Positions 1-12,127 of a DNA stretch of 64,000 nt are shown in pieces (the first letter of the stretch is position 1; the number at the start of each line of letters is the position of its first letter). The stretch lies in the NCBI GenBank assembly GCA_022036555.1, contig CM039119.1, positions 37,331,255 through 37,395,254 on the forward strand, written 5' to 3'. This DNA comes from Microstegium vimineum (Eukaryota; Streptophyta; Magnoliopsida; Poales; Poaceae). The translations under genes were made by a program, and so were the position numbers. The notes beneath the pieces are model-generated. The model was not told where the DNA came from. It saw only the letters and a program-made list of their open reading frames with translations, and did not search any database.

Positions 1-180
1 AATTGATCCCGTAGGTTCTTCTTCCGATGTTTGAGCTTCCTCTCCCGAAGAGTGAGCTTCAGCTGAGGGTGTTTCTGATTGTGAATTTCTAGTATCCCTC
101 ACTTGTGCAAACTTCAGCTTCCTTCGAAGGAGTTTCTTTGGATTTGAAGTGAAATTATCTGGAAGAGAAAAACCGTGCAT
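1..180 (-). CDS. Possible gag-like N-terminus, runs off left edge
   Basis: An open minus-strand frame starts with ATG at 178-180 and stays open for 60 codons to the window edge. The product is basic near its start (residues about 14-23, with the motif KKLLRRKLKF) and then turns Ser/Glu-rich. It lies about 130 bp downstream, in the minus sense, of a primer-site-like sequence and an LTR-like terminus, which is where gag begins in a gypsy element. I do not recognise the protein family from 60 residues. The gag call rests on position, and an unrelated element-encoded leader frame is equally possible. Confidence 0.35.
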   Translation of the reverse strand, partial: MHGFSLPDNFTSNPKKLLRRKLKFAQVRDTRNSQSETPSAEAHSSGEEAQTSEEEPTGSI

Positions 181-311
181 TCATTTACCCTGCATAGGAT
201 ACACAGATAGATAGAAACAAGGGTAAACCTGTTTGAGCAAGAGGTTGATAGTTAATTGGTATTTATTCATTTGCATATGGTTATCAATACTTCCTAAGTT
301 TAGATACCTTC

Positions 312-331
312 CTCAGCTACGGCGCCAAAAA
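312..331 (-). other. Primer-binding-site-like sequence
   Basis: On the minus strand this reads TTTTTGGCGCCGTAGC. That is the TGGCGCC-type primer site used by many grass Athila/Tat elements. It directly follows a sequence ending TGTCAACA at 332-339, a typical LTR end. A second near copy, GGTGCCAAAAATGC on the plus strand, lies about 60 bp away at about 383-397, so the exact primer site and LTR edge are uncertain. Confidence 0.4.
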
Positions 332-1006
332 TGCTTGTTGACATTTCTTAATGACATCACCAAGAACAGAGTTCTTAGCAATGGTGCCAAAAATGCATGG
401 TATATAATTAACTTGTCTTTAGCAACTAGCCACTTATCTTTTACCTTATACTCCTAAGCATGGAACTAGGTTGTCATCCCTAATTATAGAGCTAGGAATA
501 TTTTATGTTACTTATGAGTTAGTCTATATTTTATGTATGACTAGGCAGAAATAAATAATGATAGATATGAAATGTCAAGGAATAATAATTTTGCAAGCGG
601 ACAGATTAAATATACCATTTTTGTATTTTACCTAGAGTATTACCAAGTTGTCATTTATATTCTACCACTGGGAAGGTCTAGTTAAAACTGATAATCTAAA
701 GTATTGATAACAATCATATATGAAATGAATGAAGCGAGTTAACTATCAATGATCTCTACTCTTTAAACAGGGGTAAGTCACATGATAAATATATAATAAT
801 AAGGGTAAATTGATCAGTCATCATCATCATCATCATAATAAGGATAAAGTTATCTAGAGCATTCTAGTCACTATACAAGCGTCGTCTAATACAAGTAATA
901 AAGAAATAACATCCTAAGTATTCTAGCTACCATCAAAGCTACGCTAGTTAGTGCAAGTACATCTAGTAATCATTGTTAAGTAATACTACCAATATTTCCA
1001 ACAACA
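332..1006 (-). repeat. Candidate LTR of the left-edge element
   Basis: In the minus sense this interval begins TGTTGGAAATATT (ending at 1006) and ends AAATGTCAACA (at 332), giving TGTTG/CAACA inverted termini. It sits directly against the primer-like site. It includes a short ATC/CAT microsatellite near 820-835. The right boundary is a guess: the alternative is one longer LTR running 332-3177. The partner LTR and target duplication lie outside the window. Confidence 0.3.
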
Positions 1007-1590
1007 ATAGGGCCATGAACAGGATGAGTTGAGTTCAGAAACCTCAGATATAACAAGATATCCTCAACCTAACAATTCCTCCCTACCAAACCATCATATG
1101 GGGGGAAGCCTACAAAGGACTCAATGGACCCGTCACATCCATGATCTACTTCACGATCCGGCACAACTGGTGGCATTCGTAGATAAGCAAAGTATCTAAG
1201 CACCACGCCTACATATTGCCTACCACTCGCCATATGATCAAATAGACGAGCGCTATACAAACATGTGCATGAACTCAATAGCAAACTAACTATACTAGAT
1301 ATATTAACGTAGACAATGAACAAAGTAAACAAGAACATATTAATGAAGATTAGTGTTGCCTATAAATATCATACAACTATACCAGACTCCAATCTCTTGA
1401 CAACATCGGGAGTCCAAGATCGAATCTTGACTTCCTCTACTCTTGAATCTAACTTGGCTATGCTATGAACTAGGAAGTGCTCTAGATGAACTAGGGTTTA
1501 TGGCTCTGGATAACTAGATCTCTATGACTTAAACTGAATGGATCTGAATGATCTGAGATTCAGATGGGATGCCTCTAGGGGGGTATGCGG
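1007..1590. other. Anonymous stretch between LTR-like blocks
   Basis: No convincing coding frame, RNA gene or repeat boundary is visible. The short minus frames here (1069-1338, 1522-1707) have no recognisable motif. The stretch may be part of a single long LTR covering 332-3177, or filler between two LTR fragments. Confidence 0.3.
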
Positions 1591-3177
1591 CTCTGGCGTC
1601 AGCACTGCGTAAGGCCTGCGGAGACCGTGCAGTAGCAGAGCTTGATCTCCTAAACCTTTAAAGCGGTTTATGCCACTTCGATGATCGATTACAGGCGTGC
1701 TAGTCAATTTGACCTGTAATTGACAAGGAGATGAAACGTCAAATTATAGAACCTGCCGGTGGTTGCCAGACAGTTCCATGAGTGTGCGGCTCTCATATAG
1801 CCGAATGAATGTAGGATATTGACTAAAGAGTCAACTCCGAACATTATGAAACACAATAAAGGGATACAAACGTCTGTCACAAGATATCAAATATAAAATA
1901 CATGATTAACCGATTATATGACGAGAATTAGGTAAAGATGCGACACGTGTAACATTATTGACATCAAACTACCAAATCTACCAAGCATACCAGATAAAGA
2001 TTAACCATCAACAGAGGTATGTTCCCATGTAGCCATGATGACAATTAACCCGATAACCTGACCGATTTACTAGCATTGGGGTGTTTCCATGCAGCCATAA
2101 AAGTAAACAAGTCAAGCCACGTCCAGTACACTTAATAGATCTAATAGATTGCGATGACAAAGTACATGCATTGTATGACTGAAGCATAACCAGATCAGCT
2201 ACGTTAGCCGATATGGGATCCATGAATCTTGAACAAGATCCATGCATCCAGCCTTGGACGGATCTAAGTCTGGACAGACATAACTCAACACAAATGGCAG
2301 TGGGGTCGGTAGATGCAGCCGTACCAAGTATGTTGAACCAGATCCAACCACACTCAAACTAATATAATAACTAGATGCATGTCCTGAACCCGCAACATGT
2401 GACAACCACACCCAACGGATGAGCCGATATGATCTTAGATCTATCGCCTCTCTAAGTGTAAAAGTAGATGCATCGGAGGCAATAGATCTAAATAAAAAAT
2501 AAAGCACGGGCCAATCCATCAAATGAGATTGGACATGATATTGTAGCAATAGATTAAACAAAGCATAATAGACAATATCGATAACTTAATGAATCTATTA
2601 GATTGCCAATCTAATAGAGTCGATAACTAGCTTGAAGCCATGATTCATGTGAGATTGAAGCAATGCAGCCCCATGAACAATAGATTCAAACCGATAACTA
2701 GCTCATACCGAGCCTGCACGAGTTACACAATACAGCCGTACAAACGAGACATGAACCAAGGCTAGACTTATAAGCAAACCGGAGGTCGATCTAGTCAAAG
2801 CAGCCCAATCCGTCAAAGGTTCACCGAAATCTACTCTACTCCTACTCCTAGGGGTGGCCGGAGGCCGAAAACTAAGAACTAGTTGTGTATTTGATTGATT
2901 GGATGTCTTCTCATTCCTTAGTCCTTGCTATTTATAGACCATAGCATATACCCTAACCGGTCGTCACGCAAGTCCTAATAATAAGGAAACAAAACATGAC
3001 TTGGGCCTCAATTCACTCCATCGCCGAGATCGTGCTGTTGGAATTGGCCGAAAGATCTCTCCACAATCTCTTATTTCCTTAGTTGATCTTTCAGGTCCAT
3101 CTTGGATACTTCCTCTGAAGGCCTGCTAGGGGCCCATAAGCGCGCATCTGGTTGTGCCAAAATACGGTGTTAACAGT
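1591..3177 (-). repeat. LTR fragment related to element E
   Basis: The right end reads GTGCCAAAATACGGTGTTAACA-like sequence and matches the LTR end of element E at 34650-34671 with two or three changes. Near the other end, 1593-1730 resembles 33590-33690 of E: GCGTCAG and CTGCG, then a GGCGTGC-GTC-ATTTGACC block, then ATTGACAAGG. A minus-sense TATAAATA box lies at 2929-2936. The region between is only loosely similar to E. The TGTTGACAC terminus expected just left of 1593 is absent, so this is a truncated or chimeric LTR of the same superfamily. Confidence 0.5.
2929..2936 (-). promoter_or_regulatory. LTR TATA box
   Basis: The minus strand reads TATAAATA, about 240 bp inside the LTR-like block that ends at 3177. 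The same octamer occurs in the LTR of element E at 33996-34003, which supports a conserved core promoter. Confidence 0.45.
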
Positions 3178-3791
3178 TTGAAGACAACATATATCTCCAA
3201 CCTATTTGTGAACCCATCCTTGACTTTGAAGATTCCTCTTATTTTCTACCTTCCAAGTCTCAGTATACACTAAGAAAACCAAAGCGTAGGAGTCATGAAG
3301 ACTCCATGGATGACCAAGAGATATTACAGAAGTGGTTGGAATGCATAGAATGGATGGACAAGGAAGAAGCCTTAATAGAATCTAGCCTTGGCTTAGTTTC
3401 AACTCCCTTTGAAAACATGACTCATCCAAGTATAGAGGTGTCCCTAGACGAGACCAATTCAAGAGTCACCAATCCAAACATCCATGAAGAATCGACCATG
3501 GAAATTGGAGAGGAAGATGACATCAATGAGCATGGAATCTACTTCATAACCATCTCATTAAATACATGCACATATGAGACATCTCCCGTACCAATTAGAC
3601 TCTCTATCATTACCACAACACCCTCACACTTTCTATTTACAAAAAATTCAAAAGGTTTGTTATCGATGCATATGTTTATCATAAATATTGTAGATCTTGA
3701 TGTGTTGAATCTTGAGATAGGTGATGAAAGGGAAACCACTTCACTAAAACACATCTTGAAAGGTTTCCCAAGGACAAGCTTAGTGTCCTAA
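3178..3791 (+). pseudogene. Degenerate retroelement frame, function unknown
   Basis: A plus-strand frame is open from just after the LTR-like end at 3177 to a TAA at 3789-3791. The first ATG is at 3306 (161 codons), but coding-like sequence continues upstream without a start, so the 5' part was probably cut off by the LTR insertion. The product is acidic in the middle (residues about 60-75 of the ATG form) and ends in a hydrophobic, strand-rich segment with KNSKGLLSMHMFIINIVDLD. No catalytic motif is visible. Frames like this occur in the gag or 3' interior of large grass gypsy elements, and the downstream DNA fits that setting. I do not assign a function. Confidence 0.35.
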
Positions 3792-6700
3792 AACAAGCAC
3801 CTCTCAGATCCTATCATGAGTATCCACCTTTTCACTACACTGTCCTTGTGAAACAAGTATAAAGATATATGATTGCATTTCTTCAGGTATTCTTATCACT
3901 AACCTTTCTAGGTTTGGAGCAGAAGGAATGAAGGGACGACAAGCATAAGGTAGGTCTATCCAATCATCATGCAACATGTAATTACATTCATCCAATTTTG
4001 ATTTTTGTAAAAATCAAGCTTGGGGAAAACCATCATAAAACATCTTTTGCCATGTTGCTACATTATCTTGGTTATCCCTACATTTAAGGCATGCTCAGAC
4101 TGCTAAATAAAAATGATGCTCTTTCATCTTCACATGAGTAAATCTCCATAGTACCTTTATGCTACCTTTGTGTGCTATAGTGTATGTTTAGGTTTTGAAG
4201 TATTTTAATACACCTTTTAAATTACACATGGTGCTTAGTTTAAATCAAAGGTATTTTGATATTACTTCTAAAGGCTTTTAAATTAAGTTTGGTGCTTAGG
4301 TTAAAATGTCTTCCTAAATCAAATTAGACGTGGTGTCTAGGTTGATTTTTGAACTGATAGTATGCTGTAGTAGATGTTGGATATTTTGTTGGACTAACCC
4401 CTGTAGGAAAACTTTCAATATCAAATTGGGGAAGTCCTAAGATGATCTGACACTAGAGATAAAGAGAGACACATGAACCTCAACAACTTTTACAAGGAAG
4501 ACACAACTAATTCATTATGGATAGATGAATTCCATGGAGCAAGAAGAAAACAAGTATCTGCAATCAAACCACTCAATTCATGGACGAGGGTGAACAAAAC
4601 TTCACCATGCCCCTTCAAGACAGGACCAACAAAAATGTTAAGATCAGAAGAACAAGGATGAGAAAGGAGTGAAACAAAGGAGACAAATTGTTACTACACA
4701 ACCACTTGATCAAGGGAAGCTTCCATGAGGTGTTACGACACTAGCATTCTTCAATGACAAAGATAAAGGTGAGTAATTATCATTCTAAAAGCATTTCTTT
4801 GATTCTGGTATTCACATAAATAATGATCTAAAAACATGTTTGAGCTGCAACCTTATTTGATCCAACTTGATTAACTCAACATGTTAAAGCTTGTTCCTAG
4901 TACCACTTTCTTGACCTGACAGTCTTAATCATATGGGCTAAAATGTTGCACTCCTTTGGAAGATGATAATATCAATCATGTAAAAATCGATACATTATTC
5001 ATAGACAACCCTTCCATGTGTTAAAGCAATCTGATTTGCCAAGTGTTTTTGAAATGCTACATTCATGCCCATTTTCTGATCCTATCACCAATGTCATGGT
5101 TGAATAAAATACAAAACATCAACTCAATTTTTTTCAACGTGCTTAGGTTAGAGAAGAATGTGTTGTTATTTTTCCACCAGCAGAGTCCATGCACTTGATC
5201 TCTGCCTTGTTTCTATGAGCAGGAACACACTTTGAGCAAAATATGGAGGAGTCAATTCCCAAATCCTACAAGTGAAAGCCCTGGACCTACAAACATGCAC
5301 ATAGAGCATGATGTTGCCAGCTTCCATCCATTTGGATGAACGTAGAACATGGGTGATATCATATCAAGAGGCACAGTTATCAAATATCTACTTCGGGAAC
5401 AAATGATGCATCTAAGGAATGAATATGCTGAGAAGTCCTGTTCAGAGGACTTAAAACACTGAACCCTTGCTGAGAGGTAAAATTGGTAGTTATCCATATT
5501 TATCTTTGCTACATAATTACTCTCCTACATTTACATAATCATTCTTCCCTTAGCATTACTTTTCTGCATTAGCATTGCATTAGAAAGAAAATAAAAAATA
5601 TTGTTTGCTGCATTGCATCATAAATCTTAAGCCCCATGTGAATAATTTTGTGGTGTGTAAAAACCTATAGGAATATTCACCATGGTGGCATAAAAATAAA
5701 TAAATATGTATTAATCCTATTAGATTTTCATAGCATCATAGAGAATGTAAAAATACAAAAATATTAAAGAAATCCTACATGAACTCTGCTTCGAAGAAGA
5801 ACCAAGAATCTCAAAAGCTTTGGACAACTGAGGCTTAAGTGGCCAACTACTAATGCTTTATATACTCCACAAGTTTTGTTGTCTATTTGTGTTTCATAGG
5901 ATTCGAAGTACCAAGAAGAGCTAACAAGCAAGTGGATGTTCTATCCACTATTGGAGCACTATCTCAACATCAATCAATGCTCTGATAGAGAAAGTACATC
6001 TCCACTGTCAATCTACTACATTGCAAGATCAAGAATGACTACGTCAACATCTAGCTTGGGGGGCACTTTAGTGTATCTAGGTAACTATTCTTATCCTCTT
6101 AGGTTTACTCTTATTCAGATAGTAGTTACATAAATGAATTAAAAAATGTGAGCACATGAAGGTTCACACTTATATAATTATAATAAAATTATAAAAGAGG
6201 CAACTTAGACACTTTTTATATTATGTAATTTTCATTGTCTACTTTATCAGTTTATCTAGTTAAGTATTTTCTCTATACTGTGTTTCTTTTATAATAATAT
6301 TAGAGTGTGTCTACTTTACTTGAATCAGATTGAAAGAGTTAAATAAAATAAAGAGCACTTAAGATAATCTCTATACATGGAAAGATGAATAGTTGCTCTG
6401 CCATAATTCCTTTCAAGTACTTAGTTTTCAGCCTTGAATTCTCGTGAGTTTTGGATATAAATGTTTTGATCTAAGATTTACTTTGAACTTGAAACTTGTG
6501 AATAGCAATGCTTGATCTAAGTCTAGGTAATGGAAGGATATGAGAAGGTTTGAACTGCTATTTATCTTGTTCCTAGTGGGACACTAGAGTTCTGGAAATT
6601 TATCTTTTGAAACCTTAAAATGCTACATGATGAGTTCCTTGTATGACAGAGCTGGGATTCCTACCACAACCATACATGTTATTTAGATTAGGAAAACTTT

Positions 6701-7890
6701 CACCTTCATTTTGCATTGATTTTTGTCAAGCTTTGTTGACCCTTAGAGACTTGTCATGCTTTTAAAATCAAGATAACACACACTCCACCCAAATATGTTG
6801 CTTCCACTCTGAAGTACGCAACAACATGTCACTCCATCTAGATCCACCCAAAAATGCTCAACTCCTACTCTGGGAGTGAGCAACCAAAAAAATTCCAGTT
6901 TTCCACCTACCTGTTTGTTTCATAACCCCAGCTATAAATGCTCCAATTATTTTCCTATCATTATCTCTCAAAAGTTTATTGCGGAAAGAGGCTTGGGGCT
7001 GTGTAAAAATAGAAATAATAAATAAAGAGAGTAAAACATGGACAAGTGTCCTACCAAAACAATGGGTACTTAGATGCCCGCCTCTCTTGAAAAAAAAGAA
7101 GAAAAAAAGAAAAAGAGAAAAAATCAGCACAAGTTCTCTGAAAATTCTAAATTCCAAAAGAGAGATATATTTTCAAGGAGCAAATTAGAATTAGGTTTCC
7201 ACCATGTTTTCACCCATTGCACATATATATATTCCACACACATGCACATCTTGATTTGATTGTATGACTTGTTTCTCTGGATCCGTTGTTTGACTTTACA
7301 ATACATGCTTTGCAAGTATGTATGTGTTGTTTCTCCCCACCTATGAGCTCCATATAAGCCTATTAGTTATAGGGTGAGTAAGAGAAGGCATAGTGTTACT
7401 TTGCATGTTCCAAAAATACTACATGCTTTGAAAGAGAGAAGGCAAAACACCATTATTGCCTTGGTAAGGATCCACAAATACCACATATTGAGAGACTTAA
7501 GAGGGTCATACAAAGGAATCTCTGAGTTTTATTTTAAAAATCTACAAAACTCTAGAATAAAGGTTGATCAAAGAGCTTGAGACATAGTGCTTGACTTGAG
7601 TGTTCTATCTTTCAACTACTCAAGACCCAAGTGAAGGTTACAAGCCCCATGGTTGAAGGCAATATGGGTAAGTTTGAAAATCAAAGTAGTTTATTTCTAA
7701 TTCAAAGGAGAATTTTTGATTGAACGCATGTGTACTTTTGAGGCGTGAAAGCATTGAAGCAACTCTTGATCTATTGTTAAGTTTAGCTTTGCTCAGGGAC
7801 TAGCAAAAATGACAAACGATGTAACTAGTTAAATATTTAGTTCAATATATATTAAAACTATTACAATCCGCCGTAATACACAATCCTACA
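3792..7890 (+). repeat. Non-coding interior of a decayed plus-strand gypsy-like element
   Basis: There is no credible gene in about 4.1 kb. The stretch repeatedly shows the AAGCTTGGGG-type motif common in the long non-coding 3' interior of Athila-like grass elements: CAAGCTTGGGG near 4016, TTGGGGAAG near 4425, AGCTTGGGGGG near 6053. Near 7786-7805 it has TTTGCTCAGGGACTAGCAAA, a 6-bp stem with an 8-nt loop, of the kind often found just upstream of the 3' LTR in those elements. A 30-bp nearly pure A/G tract lies at 7089-7122. No LTR can be delimited, so the class is inferred from motifs only. Confidence 0.35.
7089..7122 (+). repeat. Homopurine A/G tract
   Basis: A run of A and G (GAAAAAAAAGAAGAAAAAAA followed by more of the same) is free of pyrimidines for about 30 bp. 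It could be a worn polypurine tract of the surrounding retroelement or plain low-complexity DNA. No LTR terminus follows it. Confidence 0.5.
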
Positions 7891-7894
7891 ATAC

Positions 7895-7951
7895 TTAGTC
7901 CCAGTCAAACTGAGCAAGCAACTCGTCATCAGAGTCCTAATCTTCTACCAT
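7895..7951 (-). pseudogene. C-terminal exon fragment of a gene split by the nest
   Basis: Read on the minus strand from the edge of element A, this gives VED, a TAG, then DSDDELLAQFDWD and a TAA stop: an acidic protein tail. Joined across element A to 50447-50452, the phase is preserved and an AG|GTTGTGG acceptor would open the exon. That makes it the last exon of the minus-strand gene whose other exons lie at 50470-51600. The internal TAG shows the gene was, or became, non-functional. The joining is inference from sequence continuity. Confidence 0.5.
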
Positions 7952-10499
7952 TGTGGAAGAACCGTCCAAATTATAAGATATCAAGTACCAAAGTAGCCGA
8001 TTTAACTGTCATTTAAAGCACTTGAGCCCATATAATCCCGGTAGTCCGGAAATCTCGAAGGATTTCTAACAATCATATATCCAACCCAGGTCGCGCAAAC
8101 TCAGGTATGCACATTCGAACAAACCAACAATGAAACGAAAATACTTGAAGTACGAAATAAAGTTATTACAATACTTTGTTCCAAATAAAGTAGTACTGAC
8201 GCCACAACACACGTGGCCAAATGAAACATTGTTTTGAAACTCGAACCCAAAGTTTTACTCCACACTAGTACCATTAAGAGATAGGGGTGCCAGCGAGATC
8301 ATGTCCGACAACAGCAAACGATGGGCTCGCAGAAGACCTTGCCCAAAGCCTACTCCTCTTCTCCTTCAACACGATAGAGACAGTGCTTACAATAGCCAAA
8401 GTATACTTGGCCATCTGCAACAAACGGGATAAACCCTGAGTACGAGAATGTACACAGCTAGACTTACCCGTCTAACTGAAAATAAAGACTCCAAGGATAT
8501 GCATGGCTAGATATGTGAATCTAGATAAACTTTGCTTTTGCGCGCGAATAATAAGAAACCTAAAGATTAGAGAGCAGCCATTTTCCATCTTATTATTTAT
8601 CTCTAGGTTTTGCACCTGAACTAGAGCACACACTTGATGTAAACAAGCAATAAAATAATACCATATCCAGTTCATTTATCCATATTTTAGTAGAACAATT
8701 AACGATGTCACATGGAGTTGTACCGTGGTGAAGCTCAGCATAATGCCCCACTACCCGGGTGGGAGGCGGCGACTCGAATCGATATACAACCAGCTGGCAA
8801 GATTACCTTTAACACATGGCCACACTTTCCCCGTCAGGTCCATGCATTGGGTTACCGCTCAACAAAGGCCAGGTAGTACCGCCGCGATCTCAGTGTAATC
8901 CACCCAATTGGAGAAATCGGTTGGCCGCCACAGGGCAGGTCGTATCTCCGAACTAGAGGGTGCCAAAAGTAGGCTGAGAGTCGGCCCGGACAGTGTTTAC
9001 TCGGCTTCGGGGTCGATACTCACAACGGCCCCTATGTGAAATGGCGCATTCAAAGATGTAAGAGGGCCACCATCGTATACAAACCTATATGATCCAACGG
9101 ACAGACTGCCCCCAAGTCTAAACCACTTGGTGCCCTTGCCTTCCAGTTGACCGCATTTCATTACTACCATTGGTTCTTTCCCACGATAGCAAAATATAGC
9201 AAACCATGATCAGTATTACCCCCATGGGATAATACTATAAATAAATGTAACCATTTATTCTAAGCAGGCTAAGCGTTGCTTTTACTTTTATTAACAGGGT
9301 AACAAGATAGGTAATTCAAATATCAAGGAAGGTAATGCATCAACTGGGATTGAATCAACTCCTATCACCTAATGCATCATAGTATAAAATACTCAAGTAG
9401 ATTAATTGTAAATACTGGGAGGCTTAAAGATGCTTCGGGGCTTGCCTTGAGTGAAGGTGGAGGGCTGGTGGTCAGGGCACTCAGGCAAGTTAGGTTCTGG
9501 CTCTAGGAACTCCTCTTGAAGCTCCTGCACCTCCTGGACTTCTGCTCCTTGCGGTGACACCTGAAGTTCCTCCACTGATCCTAAATGTTTGAAATGCATA
9601 TGATTAACCATGGGTGCAAGGGATGATGCTTGAAATAAGAATTAAAACACTAAAAGGTTGCTTCTAGAGTTAACCTAATATTCATTCTAGTTCCACTTTA
9701 CACAGCAAGCCTATTATAAACTACTCAGAAAAATCTACAAACATTATAGAGGACAGAGCATGCTTAAAGTATACTACTGCAGAAATTTCACTTAAAGCAA
9801 AGCTACCAACTAGCAGATTCAAAAAGATGAATTTAAATGCAGAAAAAGCACTTTGAACTAGACCTACTGGCTAACAGGGTGAAACATGCTATATCTTATT
9901 TTTAACATGTTATTTACTTAGAAAAATATTTATCAAGAAAATTCCATGATCAGAACAACTAGATTATATTTTATATGATTCTCCAAAGAAAACCCTAGAA
10001 AAGGACACTTGAACTACAAGTATCTTTTCTGCCATGAAACATACCACATACTATATGTTTTCTAGACAGATCATGGTACACAGAGGCTACACAAAAAGTT
10101 TCATGATTTATAAATGCATATATTTACCACAGGAATTAATCTAAGAAAATAGCAGAAACACATTTTAATAGACAGTAAATAAATTCTACACATAAACATG
10201 GCAACTCATATTTTTCCTAGCTTCTACATGGGATAACAGAGCTAGCATAAAAACCTCACATTTTTATCTGATCATTTCATGCAGGAACACATTTAACTTT
10301 GATAAATATAGAAAAGGATTATTTAAACATTAATACTGAAGACATTCTCCAAAAATTACTTTTATATTTTTAACAGAAAGATCTTCATTTGTAGAATCTG
10401 ACACAATTTAATTCGTCATTTTAGGGTTTACCAAACTCCAGATATTAAATAAACAAACATTAATACATTAGTGAAAAATAGGAAAAAGGAAAAGCATTT

Positions 10500-12075
10500 C
10501 TACATTCGGCCCATGGTGAACGGTGTTGGGCTCGGCCCAGTACGTGCGGGAGAGCGAACGGACAGGCGGGGCCCGCGGTCAACACAGGGTCCACTTGGCA
10601 GCGAGCCAGGGCAGAGCACCGGCGCTGAGCGGCGTTTTCTCGCCGGCGGCGAGGGTGGATGCGCTGGGCTCGTGGTGATGACGTGCATCGGCTGGGGGTG
10701 TTGGATGAACCGGCGCGGCCCTGTAGCGAGACGGCGGCGTGCGGTGGTGGCAAGACGCGGCGGTGTGAAGCGGCGGGGCCGATATCGGCGGTGCTAAGCT
10801 AGGCTAGCGGTTGCGTGAGCACCACGGTGGTGTGGTGAGTGCAGCGCAAGTGTTGGTTGGGTCGGAGGAGCTCCAAGGAGACCCAACCACGTGGGAGCTC
10901 CGCGGCGGCGGCAATGGCGCACGGCCAACGGCGCTGTGTTGTTCCAGGGTGAAAGCGGGTTAGAAGAAGGGTGTTCTCACCTCTACTACCTTCAGTGAAG
11001 CTTCCAGGGAGATGGAAGTAGCGGAGGTGGTCGAGAGAGAGGTGAACGCAATTTGGTCGTTGCGGTGGCAACTGCGAGCCAAGGAATGGCGGCGGCGTCT
11101 CGGCAACGGTGGAGCTTGGCTGGCTAAACTAAGGCGAGCAGGGCGTGTGCGAGGCGAAGGCAAGCTGGTGTGCGAAGTGGATCGAGCAGAGGAGCTCGAA
11201 TGGTGGCGAAGTGAGGAAGGGGGTGTTTGGGCGCTCTCGGTGCTCGACGCAGCGAGTGCGAAGGTAGAGCGAGTGAATGAGTGTGCATGTTTGCGGGTGC
11301 GGGAGGTCGAGGGGGTGTAGGCACACCCTTGGGCGCGGTCATGGCCGACCGGCGCGGCCGGTGGGGGCCTAAACGCGATGGCGGGCCGAGCAGCAGAGCG
11401 GGTGCAGCGGCACTGCCAGTCTGCGGCGCGCAGCTGTTGGGCGAGCGGGATACGCCCTTGCTCGTGGTGCCGTTAGCGCGGATTCGCGTTTAATGGCGAG
11501 CGGGACGGGGCGTGGCTCGGTCGGTGCTGCCGGTGCAGCGGCGATGCAACAGCGACGTGATTGCACGGCGCGACGCAGTGCTCTCCGCGGACAGAGGTGG
11601 CGAGCGGCAGTGCCGCAGCACGTCTGCGATGCGCGGGGCAGAGCGCGACTTGGTCGACGCGCCGTTAGGGCGGATGTGCGATCGAGTGCGATGGCAACGA
11701 GGCGAGTGCCTGGCCGGAAGCAGGCGCTGCGGCAATGTAATGACGATGCGACTGCATGGCGCGACGGCGGGGCAGAGCGGTCTGCGGTGCGGCGCAGAGC
11801 GGCAGGGCACAGTGAGGTCAGCGCAGTGCCGCAGGGTGCGTTACAGGGCGCGAGAGCGAGTGGCGTGGCGTGGCATGTTCGGCGCAGGCCGGCAGGCATC
11901 TGCGGCCACGCGGCAGCAAAGCTGGCGTACGGCGTGGCCACGGTCGGGCGCGGTGCGCATGCGTGCCTTGCGCGTGCGTCGCAAGGGCGCTGCGCGTGCG
12001 CGGGAGCGCGCAGGCGAGCGGCGCGCTGGCACGAGCGGGCCGCAGGCAAGGTTGAGTGGGCCAAAAGGTGGGACT
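10500..12075. other. GC-rich, CpG-rich block inside element A's LTR
   Basis: Base composition changes abruptly from AT-rich to very GC-rich with dense CG dinucleotides, then back at about 12080. The same block is at 48370-49975 in the other LTR. In the minus sense it lies roughly 0.5-2.1 kb from the LTR start, where promoter and leader sequence are expected. Both strands have long frames because stop codons are rare in such DNA. Confidence 0.7.
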
Positions 12076-12127
12076 CGGCCCATTCAAGCTCTGCTTCCCT
12101 TTTTCCATTTTCTGTTATTTGTTTCAA
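11369..12127 (-). other. 252-codon open frame within the LTR
   Basis: The minus-strand (element-sense) frame encodes an Arg/Ala/Pro-rich product with no recognisable domain. The other LTR copy keeps a frame of identical length at 49254-50012 with many substitutions and no stop. GC-rich DNA gives long frames by chance, and a 216-codon frame also survives on the opposite strand in both copies. I regard translation as unproven. Confidence 0.15.

Noticed and set aside
820..835. CAT/ATC repeat as possible coding or CRISPR-like repeat
   Set aside because: A five- to six-unit microsatellite only; no spacers and not a eukaryotic feature of that kind.
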